Origin: Brevibacillus laterosporus
GTDB lineage: Bacteria > Bacillota > Bacilli > Brevibacillales > Brevibacillaceae
Direction: 5' to 3'
Assembly (NCBI RefSeq): GCF_030489605.1
Contig: NZ_JAUKFY010000004.1
Span: 62,001 to 126,000 of the forward strand
Length of the DNA stretch: 64,000 nt
Shown here piece after piece: positions 30,067 through 38,716 of the stretch. Each line of letters begins with the position of its first letter. Position 1 is the first letter of the stretch. The notes under the pieces are model-generated. The model did no database searches. It saw nothing but the letters and a program-made list of their open reading frames with translations, and was not told the origin of the DNA. The translations under genes and the position numbers were made by a program.

Positions 30067-31323
30067 TCAGTAATTCTGAAACTCAGGAAGCAGATAGCCC
30101 GTCCCCGTTTCTTCTAAAATTTCCTCAAAACGTTTTTTCTGTTCTTCAGTTGGAGTTTTTTTGGTTAAAAATACCGATGTCAGCATTTCAAGGGCTTCAC
30201 GCATTTGTTGTACAGTCGGTTCTGCACCTGTCTGTTCCAGCTCATTTTGTAGCTTTTGAATCCGTCGATATGGCTCAATCACACCTTTTTGATACTCTTC
30301 AGCATCCATATTTCGATTTGGTGTTGCAACAGCAACAGCTAGGCATTTTGTAATTACGCTAGGAATAAATGGTTGATAATCCGTCGGGAATCCCATCATT
30401 TCTTTCACACCAACCACATCCTGTGCTACATCATATGAATAGGCAAGTACATCAGGATATTCCTTTTTCATTAAATTGCGCAAGACCTTATTCGGTCCAA
30501 ACTCAATTACTTTTCGAATGCCCTTTTGGTATAAAAACTGCATAGTGGCAAGCCATTGAACCGGTGCCGTCACTTGTGTCGTTAAATGTTCTACAATTTG
30601 ATCACTGCTTGTGTATGGCTGCCCATCGACATTCGCAATGACAGAATATCGCATAGGCTGATAGCGATATTTTTGAAGCTCCGTCTGTAAAGAGGAAGCA
30701 ACTGATTGCATCAGTGGACTGTGGAACGGGGCACTGACACGCAAGAATATGACTGTAGCACCCGTCTGTTCAAGTTTTTTTGCTACCTTTTCAATCGCTT
30801 GGCGATGACCGGAAATAACTACTTGACGTGAGGAATTAATGTTAGAAAGATTCGCAAAGTTCGCCTCATCTGAACATTCATAACAAACCTTTTCAATGTC
30901 TGCCTTGTCTATTCCCGAAACAGACGCCATCGCTCCAGTTCCTTGAGCCGTTATTTCCTGCATTAGAAGACCGCGCTTATGAACTAAACGAACTGCTTGG
31001 GAAAAATTCATTGCTCCACCGCAAACAAGTGCAGAATATTCACCTAAGCTGTGTCCAGCGACAAAACGAGGCTTGATACCTATCTCCTGCATATAAACAC
31101 GCCAAAGAGCAATACTTGTGGCTAAAATAGCTGGTTGAGCATTAGCCGTTTTGGTCAGTTCCTCAAGATCGCCTTCGAAGCATAGTTTACGTAAATCAAA
31201 GCCTAGAATCTGCTCGGCCTCTTCAAAGGTCCTTCTAGCAATGGCATAATGATCGCATAGCTCTTTTCCCATATTGACATATTGTGATCCTTGTCCAGAA
31301 AACACAAATGCTAAATCTCTCAT
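30067..31323 (-). CDS. Discrete malonyl-CoA acyltransferase (trans-AT) with C-terminal extension
   Basis: 418 residues. Residues 1-300 are a FabD-type acyltransferase: GQGSQYVNMG near 10, nucleophile Ser92 in GHSLGEYSA, catalytic His201 in APFHSPLM. The last ~110 residues, rich in Glu, Gln and Lys and probably helical, go beyond the ~310 residues of housekeeping FabD. In trans-AT assembly lines such an enzyme loads malonate onto ACPs of modules that lack their own AT, which is the case for both PKS proteins here. ATG lies 10 nt after GGGGGAG. It follows the sbnA-like gene by ~108 bp and precedes the glycine NRPS by 56 bp. Confidence 0.92.
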   Translation of the reverse strand: MRDLAFVFSGQGSQYVNMGKELCDHYAIARRTFEEAEQILGFDLRKLCFEGDLEELTKTANAQPAILATSIALWRVYMQEIGIKPRFVAGHSLGEYSALVCGGAMNFSQAVRLVHKRGLLMQEITAQGTGAMASVSGIDKADIEKVCYECSDEANFANLSNINSSRQVVISGHRQAIEKVAKKLEQTGATVIFLRVSAPFHSPLMQSVASSLQTELQKYRYQPMRYSVIANVDGQPYTSSDQIVEHLTTQVTAPVQWLATMQFLYQKGIRKVIEFGPNKVLRNLMKKEYPDVLAYSYDVAQDVVGVKEMMGFPTDYQPFIPSVITKCLAVAVATPNRNMDAEEYQKGVIEPYRRIQKLQNELEQTGAEPTVQQMREALEMLTSVFLTKKTPTEEQKKRFEEILEETGTGYLLPEFQNY

Positions 31324-31431
31324 GTATTCATCACTCCCCCATTATGTATTTTGGTTTACTAGTCATAAATAACGCCCCCAAAAATAGATGCTTGATGATA
31401 GATAATCGTGATGGGACGTTTTATCTCGTTA

Positions 31432-32382
31432 TTATTGATGTAAGCAGAATTTTTCTACCCAATCTTTGTTATAAATTGTATCCACATAAGATAAACCGCT
31501 ATCAGGACAAATAAAGACTACATTCGGCGGTGTTTGAAATGTCTTGTCTGCAAAATAATGCTGTATAGCATAATAGGAGCTGCCCGATGAGCCTCCTGCA
31601 AATAAAGCGTGCTTTTCTAGCAGTTCGTGACAGCCTTGGATTGCTCGATACTCTGGTACATGAATGACCTCGTCGATCATAGCCTCCTTCAGTATTTCTG
31701 GGACCATGCTAGATCCAATCCCCGGAATAAAGCGTTTTTTGGGACTATTCCCAAATATCACTGATCCCTCTGTATCTACTGCAATAACCTTAACGAATGG
31801 AAACTTTTCTTTTAATCTGCGGGATACACCAGCAATGGTTCCACACGAGCTAACACCGATAAACACATAATCCAGATGTTCAAAGGCGTCTGCAATTTCC
31901 CTGCCTAATCCATGATAATGGGCAAGGAAGCTATCCCTGTTTGCATATTGATTTGTCCAAAATGAATCTTTGATTGTACGTAGAAGTTCATTGACTTTTC
32001 TTATTCGATTTAATAAATAACCACCAGTCTCATCTCGTTCAGTTACTTTCATTACCTTTGTAGCAGTGATACGTAAAATCTTTTCGTATATCTCGTTAAT
32101 ATTATTATCAATAATAGGTATAAAGGGAACTTCGAGTTTTTTACATAAATAGGCTAATGCAATGCCAAAATTTCCGGAAGTAGATTCAATTACAGTAGTA
32201 GTAGAGGTGATTTCGCCTCTCTCAATCGCAGATTTTAATATGTAATAAGCCGGCCGAACTTTCACACTTCCACTATAATTCTGAAATTCCAGCTTGGTAT
32301 AAAGGTTAATCGTATCGCTTTTCAAATGCAAAAGAGGTGTATCACCAATAAATGACTGTAGCTCGTCTAGTTTTGATAGCAT
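31432..32382 (-). CDS. sbnA: SbnA-type PLP synthase for 2,3-diaminopropionate (N-(2-amino-2-carboxyethyl)-L-glutamate synthase)
   Basis: 316 residues, cysteine-synthase fold. Visible features: PLP lysine Lys41 in SGSVKVRPA, substrate-loop STSGNFGIA, a Gly-rich phosphate loop (SSCGTIAG) and GGSSGSS. SbnA condenses O-phosphoserine with glutamate; SbnB then releases 2,3-diaminopropionate. A cysteine synthase role is less likely because the partner sbnB-like gene is in the same cluster. ATG follows AGAGGT. It is the first gene of the biosynthetic run, after a long AT-rich leader, so it may set the onset of cluster transcription. Confidence 0.88.
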   Translation of the reverse strand: MLSKLDELQSFIGDTPLLHLKSDTINLYTKLEFQNYSGSVKVRPAYYILKSAIERGEITSTTTVIESTSGNFGIALAYLCKKLEVPFIPIIDNNINEIYEKILRITATKVMKVTERDETGGYLLNRIRKVNELLRTIKDSFWTNQYANRDSFLAHYHGLGREIADAFEHLDYVFIGVSSCGTIAGVSRRLKEKFPFVKVIAVDTEGSVIFGNSPKKRFIPGIGSSMVPEILKEAMIDEVIHVPEYRAIQGCHELLEKHALFAGGSSGSSYYAIQHYFADKTFQTPPNVVFICPDSGLSYVDTIYNKDWVEKFCLHQ

Positions 32383-32876
32383 AAATTACCTCTCCCTTTG
32401 GATTCGTATTGCCCCCATGCAACACTTCGCTTGCATTCTTTTTCATAAAAGTGCATGCTGATTAAGCTATCACCTTCAATCAAACAAAATAAAGTACTCT
32501 GGCTACTTTCTGTTAAAAGCGAATAATCAAAAATTGAATTATGAGTAAATTCGCAACAAACGACAATATCTTCACATTCCTGCTATGAAATAAAATTACT
32601 TTTTCAGATAATATTTACTATAAAAGCATATTATTGAAAAATTTTTTCCATATTTTTAATATACCTAAACTTTCCAGCGATGTCTATATCACGAAAAGCC
32701 AAAATTTACTATATTCACTTTTTTCCAAAAAGATAATTCTTTTATTATTATGAAAAAATAGGCCATCATTGAATTTTAAGAATATATTATAAATAAACGC
32801 TCCCTTATCTTTTATATATAAAATTTTTCCTCCAGTGTTTTTTTATCTAATAAAGAAATTATTAATTTTTGTTAAT
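32383..32876. other. AT-rich non-coding leader upstream of the biosynthetic cluster
   Basis: Nearly 500 bp without a supported gene separate the cluster from the FabG-like operon, whose terminator closes the right end. The centre (about 32600-32870) is extremely AT-rich with many A and T runs. Such DNA is typical for promoter regions bound by AbrB or CodY in Bacillales; no specific operator could be identified by eye. Confidence 0.6.
32538..32566 (-). promoter_or_regulatory. Candidate sigma-A promoter for the NRPS/PKS cluster
   Basis: On the minus strand TTGTCG (-35) is followed after 17 nt by CATAAT (-10). It lies ~155 bp upstream of the sbnA-like start, predicting a long 5' leader. The region is so AT-rich that other matches are possible. 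Confidence 0.35.
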
Positions 32877-32913
32877 AAAGCGCGTCATCTCTCCCAGAGA
32901 TCAGCGCGCTTTA
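32877..32913 (-). terminator. Terminator of the FabG/NHL/KAS III operon
   Basis: AAAGCGCG pairs with CGCGCTTT and an inner ATCTCT/AGAGAT stem extends it with a CCC loop. It begins 12 bp after the FabG-like stop. A short T-rich stretch follows on the minus strand. Confidence 0.7.
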
Positions 32914-32924
32914 TCGTTACATGT

Positions 32925-33683
32925 TCAAATAGACAGTCCGCCATCCACTTCTAATACAGTACCGTTTACATAATCTGCATCCTCTGAAGCTAAAAATAGG
33001 TATGCTTTTGCAATATCAGATGGCTTCCCAAGACGGTGTAAAGGGATTTGGGCAACTAAATTTGTCAGTACCTTCTCGGGTACCTTTAGAGCCATTGAAG
33101 TTTCAATAAAGCCGGGCGCGACCGCATTGACCGTGATTCCCTTTTTCCCTAGTTCCTTAGCCCAAGTTTTAGTCAGGCCAATTACTCCTGCTTTCGATGC
33201 AGCATAGTTGGTTTGGCCAATATTGCCAGCACAGCCGACAATGGATGATGTATTAATAATTTTACCCGAGCCTTTTTCGATCAAATGCGGAGTGACTGCT
33301 TTTGTGCAGTAGAAAACCCCATTCAGGTTAACATTTATAACCTGTTGCCATTGTTCTACCGTCATTTTTGCTAGCATAGCATCCTGCGTAATACCCGCAT
33401 TGTTAATTAGAATGTCCACAGTGGAAAATGCTTCGATTACGCTTTGTACCAGCTTCTCGACACTCTCCATATTTGAGACATCTACCTGTACATATCTAAC
33501 ATGCTCAAAACCAGCCTGCTGGCACTCTTCCAATAAGGTGATTCCCGCGCTTTGATTATAATCCGCGATGACCACCTTTGCGCCTTCAGCTAAAAACAGC
33601 TTCACCGTCTCTTTACCTATACCATCGGCTCCTCCTGTTACGATTGCTACTTTACCTTGCAGCCTCTGTGTATTACGACTCAT
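32925..33683 (-). CDS. Short-chain dehydrogenase, 3-oxoacyl-[ACP/CoA] reductase-like (FabG family)
   Basis: 252 residues, full-length classical SDR. NAD(P)-binding TGGADGIG (16-23), NNAG (94-97), catalytic Ser146/147 in NTSSIVG, Tyr160 and Lys164 in YAASK are all visible. FabG-like enzymes reduce 3-oxoacyl thioesters to 3-hydroxyacyl thioesters. It is the last gene of the TetR/ligase/MaoC/KAS III/NHL operon, so it may reduce the product of the KAS III-like enzyme, with the MaoC hydratase acting next. The strict substrate is unknown. ATG lies about 11 nt after GAGGAG. Confidence 0.88.
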   Translation of the reverse strand: MSRNTQRLQGKVAIVTGGADGIGKETVKLFLAEGAKVVIADYNQSAGITLLEECQQAGFEHVRYVQVDVSNMESVEKLVQSVIEAFSTVDILINNAGITQDAMLAKMTVEQWQQVINVNLNGVFYCTKAVTPHLIEKGSGKIINTSSIVGCAGNIGQTNYAASKAGVIGLTKTWAKELGKKGITVNAVAPGFIETSMALKVPEKVLTNLVAQIPLHRLGKPSDIAKAYLFLASEDADYVNGTVLEVDGGLSI

Positions 33684-33704
33684 AGCAACTGTTTCTCCTC
33701 TCTA

Positions 33705-35663
33705 TCAGCTATTTGGAGTATATTCACTCGATAAATCAACATGCACCACATTTTTACTCCGATGGTCCGATGGGACGAATTTTTGAATCCGTTGCAGCAG
33801 CCCATCTGCAATCCAAAGTGCTCCTGACGAATCAATCCCTAATCCCTGCGGAGAGAAAAAATGTCCGTCTGCTCCACTAAAATGCCCCCACTCCTCAAGA
33901 AACCTTCCCTCTTGATCGTACAATTCCATCCGATTGTTCGAGGTATCCGTGACATAGACACGATCCTGTTTATCTATGGCAATACCGATTGGGAGGAACA
34001 AATCCCCTTTTCCTTCCTTCCAACTTCCCAATGGGTCTGTTGCACCTGCGCCACCATTTGTTCCCCATTTAGCTAGAAAACGGCCGCTATTATCAAATTT
34101 CTGAATCCGGTGATTATTCCGATCCACCACATATATGTTGTCTTTTGAATCAATCGCCAATTGCATTGGCTGGTTAAATTGGCCGTCTTTTGTTCCTTTT
34201 TGGCCCCATTCTTTCATATAGATGAAAAATGGATTAAATTTTTGAATACGATGATTAAGTGTATCAGCGACAAAAATGTTTCCTTTACTATCAACTGCTA
34301 CTCCTGCTGGAAATTGAAAAAAACCGCTGAGATAGCCCATCGACCCATAGGTAGCTACAAAGACACCTGTGTTGGTAAATTTCTGAATGCGGTGATTCAC
34401 AGAGTCAGCAACATAAACAAATCCGTAGGCATCTATAGCGACCTGGCGTGGAACGATAAATTGACCAGGCAAACTGCCAAAAGCATTGGGGCCGCCATTT
34501 CCGAATTTATTGCCCCATTTTCCAACCAGCACTCCATTGGAATTATACTTTAAAATCCTGTGGTTAAATGAATCTGCCACAAAGATATTGCCGCTTTTGT
34601 CAATTTCCACATCAAAAGGACCCGCGTACTGCTTTTTGTCACCACGAGAATTTCCGATAAAGCGATCTAATACAGCACTCAAAGCAGAGTCTTTATAGAC
34701 AACAATCCGATTATTCCCCGTATCTGTTACGTAGAACGTTCCATCCCCATCCGGCAACACCTGATTTGGATAGATTAAAATCGGAAATAGTCCAACAGTA
34801 TACAAAAAGCGATCTTGCTGATCAAATTTCATGATACGATTGTTAAAGGTATCTGCCACGTAGAATGCACCTGATAAAGAATCGAAATTAATGCCTCTCG
34901 GAAAATTAAACTGGTAGGGTCCAAGGCCAGACTCACCTTTTCCAATCTGTCTTTGAAACTTACCTTTATCATTAAAAACCTGTATTCGATTATTAAATGT
35001 GTCAGCAATGTATACCTCATCAGTCGGACTAATTGCGATTCCTTGCGGGAGGGCAAGCTCCCCTTGTCCTTTACCGTATGTGCCAATCGTTAGTAAATAC
35101 GTCCCAGCCTGATCAAACTTTTGGACACGATGATTATATTCATCCGTAACATAATAGTTATTCTTGCTGTCAACCGCTAGCTCACGTGGAAAGCCAAACT
35201 CTCCTTCCCCCTTCCCACGGGTTCCCCAGCTTTTTACAAAATGGAATTGATGATCAAACTTTTGTATCCGATAATTCCCCGTATCTGCTACTAGAATATT
35301 ACCCTCCTTATCAATAGCGACTCCAAACGGCATGTTGAACTTTCCAGGTTTGTCGCCAAGACCGCCGAAGGTCTCTAGTACCTTACCAGACTTATTCATT
35401 TTCACAATCCGATGATTCCCCATATCAGCCACATATATGTTGCCAGTACGATCCTTTGCCATAGCGACTGGCGTTCGAAACATCGAAGGATCATCTGCTT
35501 CACTTCCCCAAACTTCCGAATACGTAAAGCTTGAGGCAAAAGCAGGTGACACCACTGGGAAAAATAAGGAAAACGAACAGATTACCGCAAGCAGCTTGGT
35601 TACGAAAAGCGTATGAATCCTTGATCGCTTATGACAAAAAGGGCGATTTTCCGGGCTTTTCAT
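33705..35663 (-). CDS. Secreted NHL-repeat beta-propeller protein
   Basis: 652 residues with the ATG at 35663, which follows GAGG and sits 1 nt after the stop of the KAS III-like gene; a longer open frame to 35726 would overlap that gene. Residues 1-45 form a signal peptide: basic start, hydrophobic stretch near LLAVICSFSLFF, cleavage-like AFA-S. The remainder contains twelve repeats of the NHL type with variants of YVADTxNHRI and a following phase such as FDxxGxF. Twelve repeats fit two six-bladed propellers. NHL propellers usually bind protein, sugar or nucleic acid; no enzyme residues are recognised. Its place inside a fatty-acyl operon is unusual and its role is unknown. Confidence 0.88.
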   Translation of the reverse strand: MKSPENRPFCHKRSRIHTLFVTKLLAVICSFSLFFPVVSPAFASSFTYSEVWGSEADDPSMFRTPVAMAKDRTGNIYVADMGNHRIVKMNKSGKVLETFGGLGDKPGKFNMPFGVAIDKEGNILVADTGNYRIQKFDHQFHFVKSWGTRGKGEGEFGFPRELAVDSKNNYYVTDEYNHRVQKFDQAGTYLLTIGTYGKGQGELALPQGIAISPTDEVYIADTFNNRIQVFNDKGKFQRQIGKGESGLGPYQFNFPRGINFDSLSGAFYVADTFNNRIMKFDQQDRFLYTVGLFPILIYPNQVLPDGDGTFYVTDTGNNRIVVYKDSALSAVLDRFIGNSRGDKKQYAGPFDVEIDKSGNIFVADSFNHRILKYNSNGVLVGKWGNKFGNGGPNAFGSLPGQFIVPRQVAIDAYGFVYVADSVNHRIQKFTNTGVFVATYGSMGYLSGFFQFPAGVAVDSKGNIFVADTLNHRIQKFNPFFIYMKEWGQKGTKDGQFNQPMQLAIDSKDNIYVVDRNNHRIQKFDNSGRFLAKWGTNGGAGATDPLGSWKEGKGDLFLPIGIAIDKQDRVYVTDTSNNRMELYDQEGRFLEEWGHFSGADGHFFSPQGLGIDSSGALWIADGLLQRIQKFVPSDHRSKNVVHVDLSSEYTPNS

Positions 35664-35664
35664 A

Positions 35665-36708
35665 TTAGTAATCCTCACCTCTCCATTCAAGAACAGTAGC
35701 TGCCCAGGTATATCCCGTACCAGCACTTACTGCTACTACAGTGTCTCCTTTATGCAACAGATGCTTCTCCTGTGCAAAATGCAAACCAATGCATGGGTCT
35801 AATGCTGACATATGTCCATGGTGATCTAAATAAATCGCCTGATCCTCAGCTAAGCCTAGCCGTTGTAATAACTCTCTATACATGGAACGCTTGGTATGCA
35901 GCGGTAAAAGCAGCTTTATATCCTGAATGGTCTTTTTGCTCTTTTGTAGTGCTCGTTCTATCACTTCCACAAAAGTAGAAACGGATACGGGATCAAGACG
36001 CTCCTTCATACTGGAAGGGTTCGTTACGTCAATATAGTGGAGACGATTTTCCACCGTATCGTGGCTTGCCGGATTTTTACTGCCACCCCCAGGTACCTTG
36101 ACATCATCGTGAAATGATCCATCCGTTATCATCGCTGATTGTAAAATTCGACTCTTAGAAGCTCCGCGTGTAACCAATGCGGCAGTTCCGCCATCAGCGA
36201 AGTTAAACATGAACCGGGATCGCGGATTTTCGTAATCAATAATATGTGATTCTTTACATCCAGCAACAAGCAGAATATTCCGAATGCTGTTGTCAGCCGT
36301 TAGCATATCCTTTGCTACCTTTAAAGCGATAGGAAAACAGGAGCTTACATTCATAATTTCAAAAGCATAGGCGTTTGTAGCCCCTAGCTCATGCTGAATT
36401 TTAGCTGCACACGACCATACGTAATAATCCTTGTGTGGGCTGCCAAAATAGATAATGACATCAAGCTCTTCCGGACTAATTTTCTTTCCTACAAATGATT
36501 TAGCAGCTGCTACCGCCAGATCAGATGCGTGAAGCGTGTCATCTGCTACATGTTTTTCATAAAGTCCAAACTTTTCTATGATAACTGATGCAGGAATACC
36601 CGTTTTTTGCGCGAGCATCTCTGCTGTTTCTATGTGAGGGGGGAAATAAACACCCGTTTCCTCAATCCCGATAGTAACACTTGCTATGTTACTCTGTTTT
36701 CTATTCAT
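35665..36708 (-). CDS. KAS III (FabH)-like thiolase-fold enzyme with altered catalytic triad
   Basis: 347 residues from the ATG at 36708, which follows AAGGGGAG and overlaps the MaoC stop as ATGA; a longer frame to 36783 lies within MaoC. The thiolase fold is recognisable: nucleophile Cys124 in NVSSCFP and His271 in LPLHTKR. Where FabH has Asn in GNTSA, this protein has GHMSA (His299), giving a Cys-His-His set, with Asp303 nearby. KAS III enzymes use acyl-CoA primers; members with altered triads can act as acyl transferases rather than condensing enzymes. The neighbouring acyl-CoA ligase could supply the substrate. Precise function is not known. Confidence 0.85.
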   Translation of the reverse strand: MNRKQSNIASVTIGIEETGVYFPPHIETAEMLAQKTGIPASVIIEKFGLYEKHVADDTLHASDLAVAAAKSFVGKKISPEELDVIIYFGSPHKDYYVWSCAAKIQHELGATNAYAFEIMNVSSCFPIALKVAKDMLTADNSIRNILLVAGCKESHIIDYENPRSRFMFNFADGGTAALVTRGASKSRILQSAMITDGSFHDDVKVPGGGSKNPASHDTVENRLHYIDVTNPSSMKERLDPVSVSTFVEVIERALQKSKKTIQDIKLLLPLHTKRSMYRELLQRLGLAEDQAIYLDHHGHMSALDPCIGLHFAQEKHLLHKGDTVVAVSAGTGYTWAATVLEWRGEDY

Positions 36709-37118
36709 ATCTTCTCCCCTTCTTTTGGCACCACCATAATAGCTATCCCAGTAAGAACTACTATGCCGTGCTGATTCGTGCATTCTGTTACTAAAGTTAA
36801 CATTCTTCGTGCTTCATTAAACTCTTTTACAGTAGCAGTCGCTGTGATGGTATCTCCAATAAACACAGGAGCCTTAAATTGCAAGGTCTGATCCTTATAA
36901 ACAGACCCTTTACCTGGCAAATGCATTCCTAGTAAACGGGATAACAGACTAGCTGTTAGCAGTCCATGGGAAATTCTCTGTCCAAACCGCGTATCACCTG
37001 CATATTCCTTATCAACATGGATGGGATTGTAATCCCCGCTTAATCCAGCAAACATCACGAAATCTGTTTCTGTCATGGTTCGGCTAAATGAGGCACTCTG
37101 TCCAATCTTAAAACTCAC
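36705..37118 (-). CDS. MaoC-like (R)-enoyl-CoA hydratase (PhaJ-like hot-dog protein)
   Basis: 137 residues, single hot-dog domain of usual PhaJ length. The hydratase-2 signature with Asp and His is visible in FAGLSGDYNPIH, followed by FGQRISHGLL. Such enzymes add water to trans-2-enoyl-CoA or dehydrate (R)-3-hydroxyacyl thioesters. Its stop codon overlaps the start of the KAS III-like gene as ATGA, indicating translational coupling, and the acyl-CoA ligase lies 19 bp upstream. Together with the FabG-like reductase it would complete a short reductive acyl-processing set. Confidence 0.87.
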   Translation of the reverse strand: MSFKIGQSASFSRTMTETDFVMFAGLSGDYNPIHVDKEYAGDTRFGQRISHGLLTASLLSRLLGMHLPGKGSVYKDQTLQFKAPVFIGDTITATATVKEFNEARRMLTLVTECTNQHGIVVLTGIAIMVVPKEGEKI

Positions 37119-37137
37119 TGTGCAGTCACCTTCCTTA

Positions 37138-38697
37138 TCAAGGTTTTGATTCTATCCTTTGCAAAGCAGTTTTATTGATCTTGCCTGTCGCATTTCGAGG
37201 CAATTCAGGTAAAAAGACAAAATATTTAGGTATTTTATATTTTGCGATTCTCGTTTGACACGCATGCTGAAGCATTTCCTCTGTAAGCGTAGCGCCTTCT
37301 TTTATGACTACAAAAGCCTTTGCCACCTCACCCCATTTCTCATCTGCTACACCAACCACAGCCACTTCAGCTACTTCCGGTAACGAGTCAATCGCTTTCT
37401 CTACCTCTAAAGGATAAATATTTTCGCCACCGGATATAATCATTTCCTTACGACGTCCAGCAATATAGAGGAAGCCCTCTTCATCCCTTCTTGCTAAATC
37501 ACCTGTATAAAACCAGCCATTGCGCATTGCCTTTGCCGTCTCATTGGGTAAATTCCAATACTCCTTCATCACATGTGGACCTTTTATTGCCAGTTCGCCT
37601 ACTTCCCCGTTTGGCACCTCCTGATCATGCTCATCCACCAGCTTAATTTCACAAAACAGAACAGGCTTGCCAATAGAGCCAACCTTATGGTGTGCGTCCT
37701 CAGCTGAAAGCATACAAACAGTGGGGGATGTCTCGGTTAGACCAAAACCCTGTCCAAAAGGGAGACCTCGGTCTTGATAATACAAAATCAGCTCATGTGG
37801 ACAAGGGGCGCCTCCATTATAAAACCAGCGGACGGAGCTTAGGTCTGTAGTGGGAAATAATTCACTCCTTCTAAGTGCATCATGAATGGCAGGAACCCCC
37901 ATGACGATTGTCACTTGATACTGTTGGATCATTTCTAAGGCTTTGTCTGGATGAAACCTGCCCAAAATAACAATGCTTCCTCCTGCAAACAACGTTGGAA
38001 AAGCAAACAGTCCAATTCCACCGATATGAAATAAAGGCAGTAATACAATGGAACGATCACTCGAAGTAATATCTAAAGAGGTCAAATTATGGATCGCATT
38101 CCAAAACATATTTTCTTGTGTTAATACGGCTCCTTTTGGGCGTCCTGTGGTGCCAGAGGTATAGCAAATGAGATAAGGTTCTTTAGCATTTATCTTTTCA
38201 AAAATGAGAGGTTCGCTTGATAACAGATTGACAGCGTTTTCAAAATCAGCTTCAATAGCAATGGCTGCTCGATTTAGTGCTTCTTCACCGGAAAAATGTT
38301 TCTTGTGATCCATCCAGATAATCTGTCTCAAACTCACCTTCGTTTCCAGTTGCTTGATGACAGGCTGAAATTCATGTTGTGTAAACAATACATTTGTCCC
38401 ACTATCCTCTAGCTGATAAGCAAGCTCATTTGCGGTCAATCTTATATTCAGCGGAACCGCAATACCGCCCAGCTTAGCAATAGCAAACAATAATACTACA
38501 TAAGACAGACTATTTTGTGCTAAAATCCCTACTCGGACTCCAGCTTCGACGTCACATTCCTGTTGAAGAAACCGGGCGAACTGATTCACCTTTTGTCCCA
38601 TTTCCTTATACGTAAGCTGTTGTTCTTCTGTAATGATGGCTATTCGATTAGGAGTATTCTGTGCTCGCTGGTCAATCCAGAAAGCAATCCCTTGCAT
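37138..38697 (-). CDS. Acyl-CoA synthetase (AMP-forming, long/medium-chain fatty acid type)
   Basis: 519 residues from the ATG at 38697; AAAGGAGG ends directly before an upstream ATG at 38703, which is too close to be used. ANL-superfamily motifs are present: CYTSGTTGRPKG (P-loop), FGLTETSP, YTGDLARRDEEG, and Lys near the end in NATGKINK. It activates a carboxylic acid with ATP and CoA. No attached carrier domain. It is the first enzyme gene after the TetR regulator and probably supplies acyl-CoA to the KAS III-like and MaoC proteins. The chain length of its substrate cannot be told. Confidence 0.9.
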   Translation of the reverse strand: MQGIAFWIDQRAQNTPNRIAIITEEQQLTYKEMGQKVNQFARFLQQECDVEAGVRVGILAQNSLSYVVLLFAIAKLGGIAVPLNIRLTANELAYQLEDSGTNVLFTQHEFQPVIKQLETKVSLRQIIWMDHKKHFSGEEALNRAAIAIEADFENAVNLLSSEPLIFEKINAKEPYLICYTSGTTGRPKGAVLTQENMFWNAIHNLTSLDITSSDRSIVLLPLFHIGGIGLFAFPTLFAGGSIVILGRFHPDKALEMIQQYQVTIVMGVPAIHDALRRSELFPTTDLSSVRWFYNGGAPCPHELILYYQDRGLPFGQGFGLTETSPTVCMLSAEDAHHKVGSIGKPVLFCEIKLVDEHDQEVPNGEVGELAIKGPHVMKEYWNLPNETAKAMRNGWFYTGDLARRDEEGFLYIAGRRKEMIISGGENIYPLEVEKAIDSLPEVAEVAVVGVADEKWGEVAKAFVVIKEGATLTEEMLQHACQTRIAKYKIPKYFVFLPELPRNATGKINKTALQRIESKP

Positions 38698-38716
38698 AGA
38701 CATCCTCCTTTCCTGA

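Noticed and set aside
31432-32382. Housekeeping cysteine synthase or a staphyloferrin-type siderophore gene
   Set aside because: The partner sbnB-like gene lies in the same cluster, and no IucA/IucC-type siderophore synthetase or transport gene is nearby, so diaminopropionate supply for the NRPS is the better reading.
1-32382. Assignment of the cluster to edeine, paenilamicin or zwittermicin
   Set aside because: Diaminopropionate genes are shared, but no tyrosine aminomutase is seen and module orders could not be compared without a search; naming a product would be a guess.
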